A stretch of DNA of 39,766 nt from Aneurinibacillus sp. REN35 (GTDB taxonomy: Bacteria > Bacillota > Bacilli > Aneurinibacillales > Aneurinibacillaceae), in contig NZ_JBFTXJ020000023.1 of NCBI RefSeq assembly GCF_041379945.2, forward strand, positions 1 to 39,766, read 5' to 3'. Below are positions 39,640 to 39,766 of this stretch, in pieces. The notes under the pieces were generated by a model. It made no database searches, was not told the DNA's origin, and was given only the letters and a program-made list of their open reading frames with translations. How positions within the stretch are numbered: the stretch's first letter is position 1; every line of letters begins with the position of its first letter. The translations under genes and the position numbers were made by a program.

Positions 39640-39766
39640 ACTCTCTCTCCCTTCTTTTCGAAAAATTCACGGACAACTGAGATAACATATTCCTGATCGT
39701 CAAGGGCAAGCTCCGGATACAGCGGCAGCGCCATCGTACCAAGAGCGGCTTTCTCTGATTCTGCTA
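39636..39766 (-). CDS. DegT/DnrJ/EryC1 aminotransferase, C-terminal fragment (5' end beyond window)
   Basis: Only the last 43 codons are inside the window, encoding LGTMALPLYPELALDDQEYVI followed by SVVREFFEKKGERV and a stop. The MALPLYPELxxxDQEYVI form is the standard C terminus of DegT-type sugar aminotransferases such as WbpE. It overlaps the dehydrogenase start by 4 bases. Together with that dehydrogenase and the WbpB-like enzyme it supports a 3-amino-uronic acid pathway. The truncation is due to the window edge, not decay. Confidence 0.85.
   Translation of the reverse strand, partial: AESEKAALGTMALPLYPELALDDQEYVISVVREFFEKKGERV

Noticed and set aside
1-39766. CRISPR arrays, tRNA or rRNA genes, prophage or complete insertion sequences
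   Set aside because: I saw no regularly spaced repeats, no cloverleaf with CCA end, no rRNA stretches, and no integrase, phage structural or transposase gene.

Overview
The window looks chromosomal, from a Gram-positive, S-layer-bearing Bacillota of the Bacillales/Brevibacillales type. The S-layer homology (SLH) proteins, TagO/TagA enzymes, stalk-domain surface proteins and AGGAGG-type ribosome binding sites all point that way. An Aneurinibacillus- or Brevibacillus-like host is my guess, not a determination. Nearly every gene is on the minus strand; one clear gene (13695-15611) is on the plus strand. The whole window is devoted to making, exporting and displaying surface glycans and glycan-associated proteins.

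Left block (1-6060). This block is visibly A/T-richer than the rest. It holds a truncated WlbA/WbpB-like sugar dehydrogenase behind a winged-helix regulator with its own promoter and operator-like palindrome. Two large secreted proteins follow: a stalk-domain protein and an RCC1 beta-propeller. The block ends at a 140-bp MITE-like element whose inner hairpin acts as a terminator, and base composition changes there.

Arabinose block (6923-15611). A seven-gene minus-strand operon encodes a GT-C transferase, a UbiA-type phosphoribosyltransferase, a DprE1-like FAD oxidoreductase, a DprE2-like SDR, a small SMR-like exporter, a divergent-PAP2 phosphatase and a second, paralogous GT-C transferase. 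A divergent plus-strand gene encodes an AftB/TfpW-like GT-C transferase. Together these match, step for step, the mycobacterial route from PRPP to polyprenyl-phospho-D-arabinofuranose plus membrane arabinosyltransferases. A complete set in a Bacillota genome is the most striking content of the window. The DprE1 homologue has Ala where mycobacterial DprE1 has the benzothiazinone-reactive Cys.

S-layer and wall-polymer block (15658-25042). Two SLH-domain proteins, a secreted Ig-like protein with an Asp/Lys tail, a VanZ-like membrane protein, a coiled-coil protein, TagO, a TagA-type glycosyltransferase and a NeuD/PglD-like acetyltransferase. Between tagO and the coiled-coil gene is a roughly 300-nt region with five nested helices and a competing terminator hairpin, which I read as an unassigned structured or regulatory RNA.

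Glycan operon (25181-39766, continuing past the right edge). An apparently unbroken minus-strand operon: aminotransferase tail, UDP-sugar dehydrogenase, membrane-anchored unknown protein, Wzx flippase, Wzy polymerase, two GT4 glycosyltransferases, hexapeptide acetyltransferase, initiating phosphoglycosyltransferase, PglE-like aminotransferase, PglF/CapD-like dehydratase, a 56-residue small protein and a MacB-type ABC transporter. It ends at a palindromic terminator. At least two genes in the window have a good Shine-Dalgarno sequence followed by ATA or ATC rather than a standard start codon, judging from conserved or hydrophobic N-terminal sequence.
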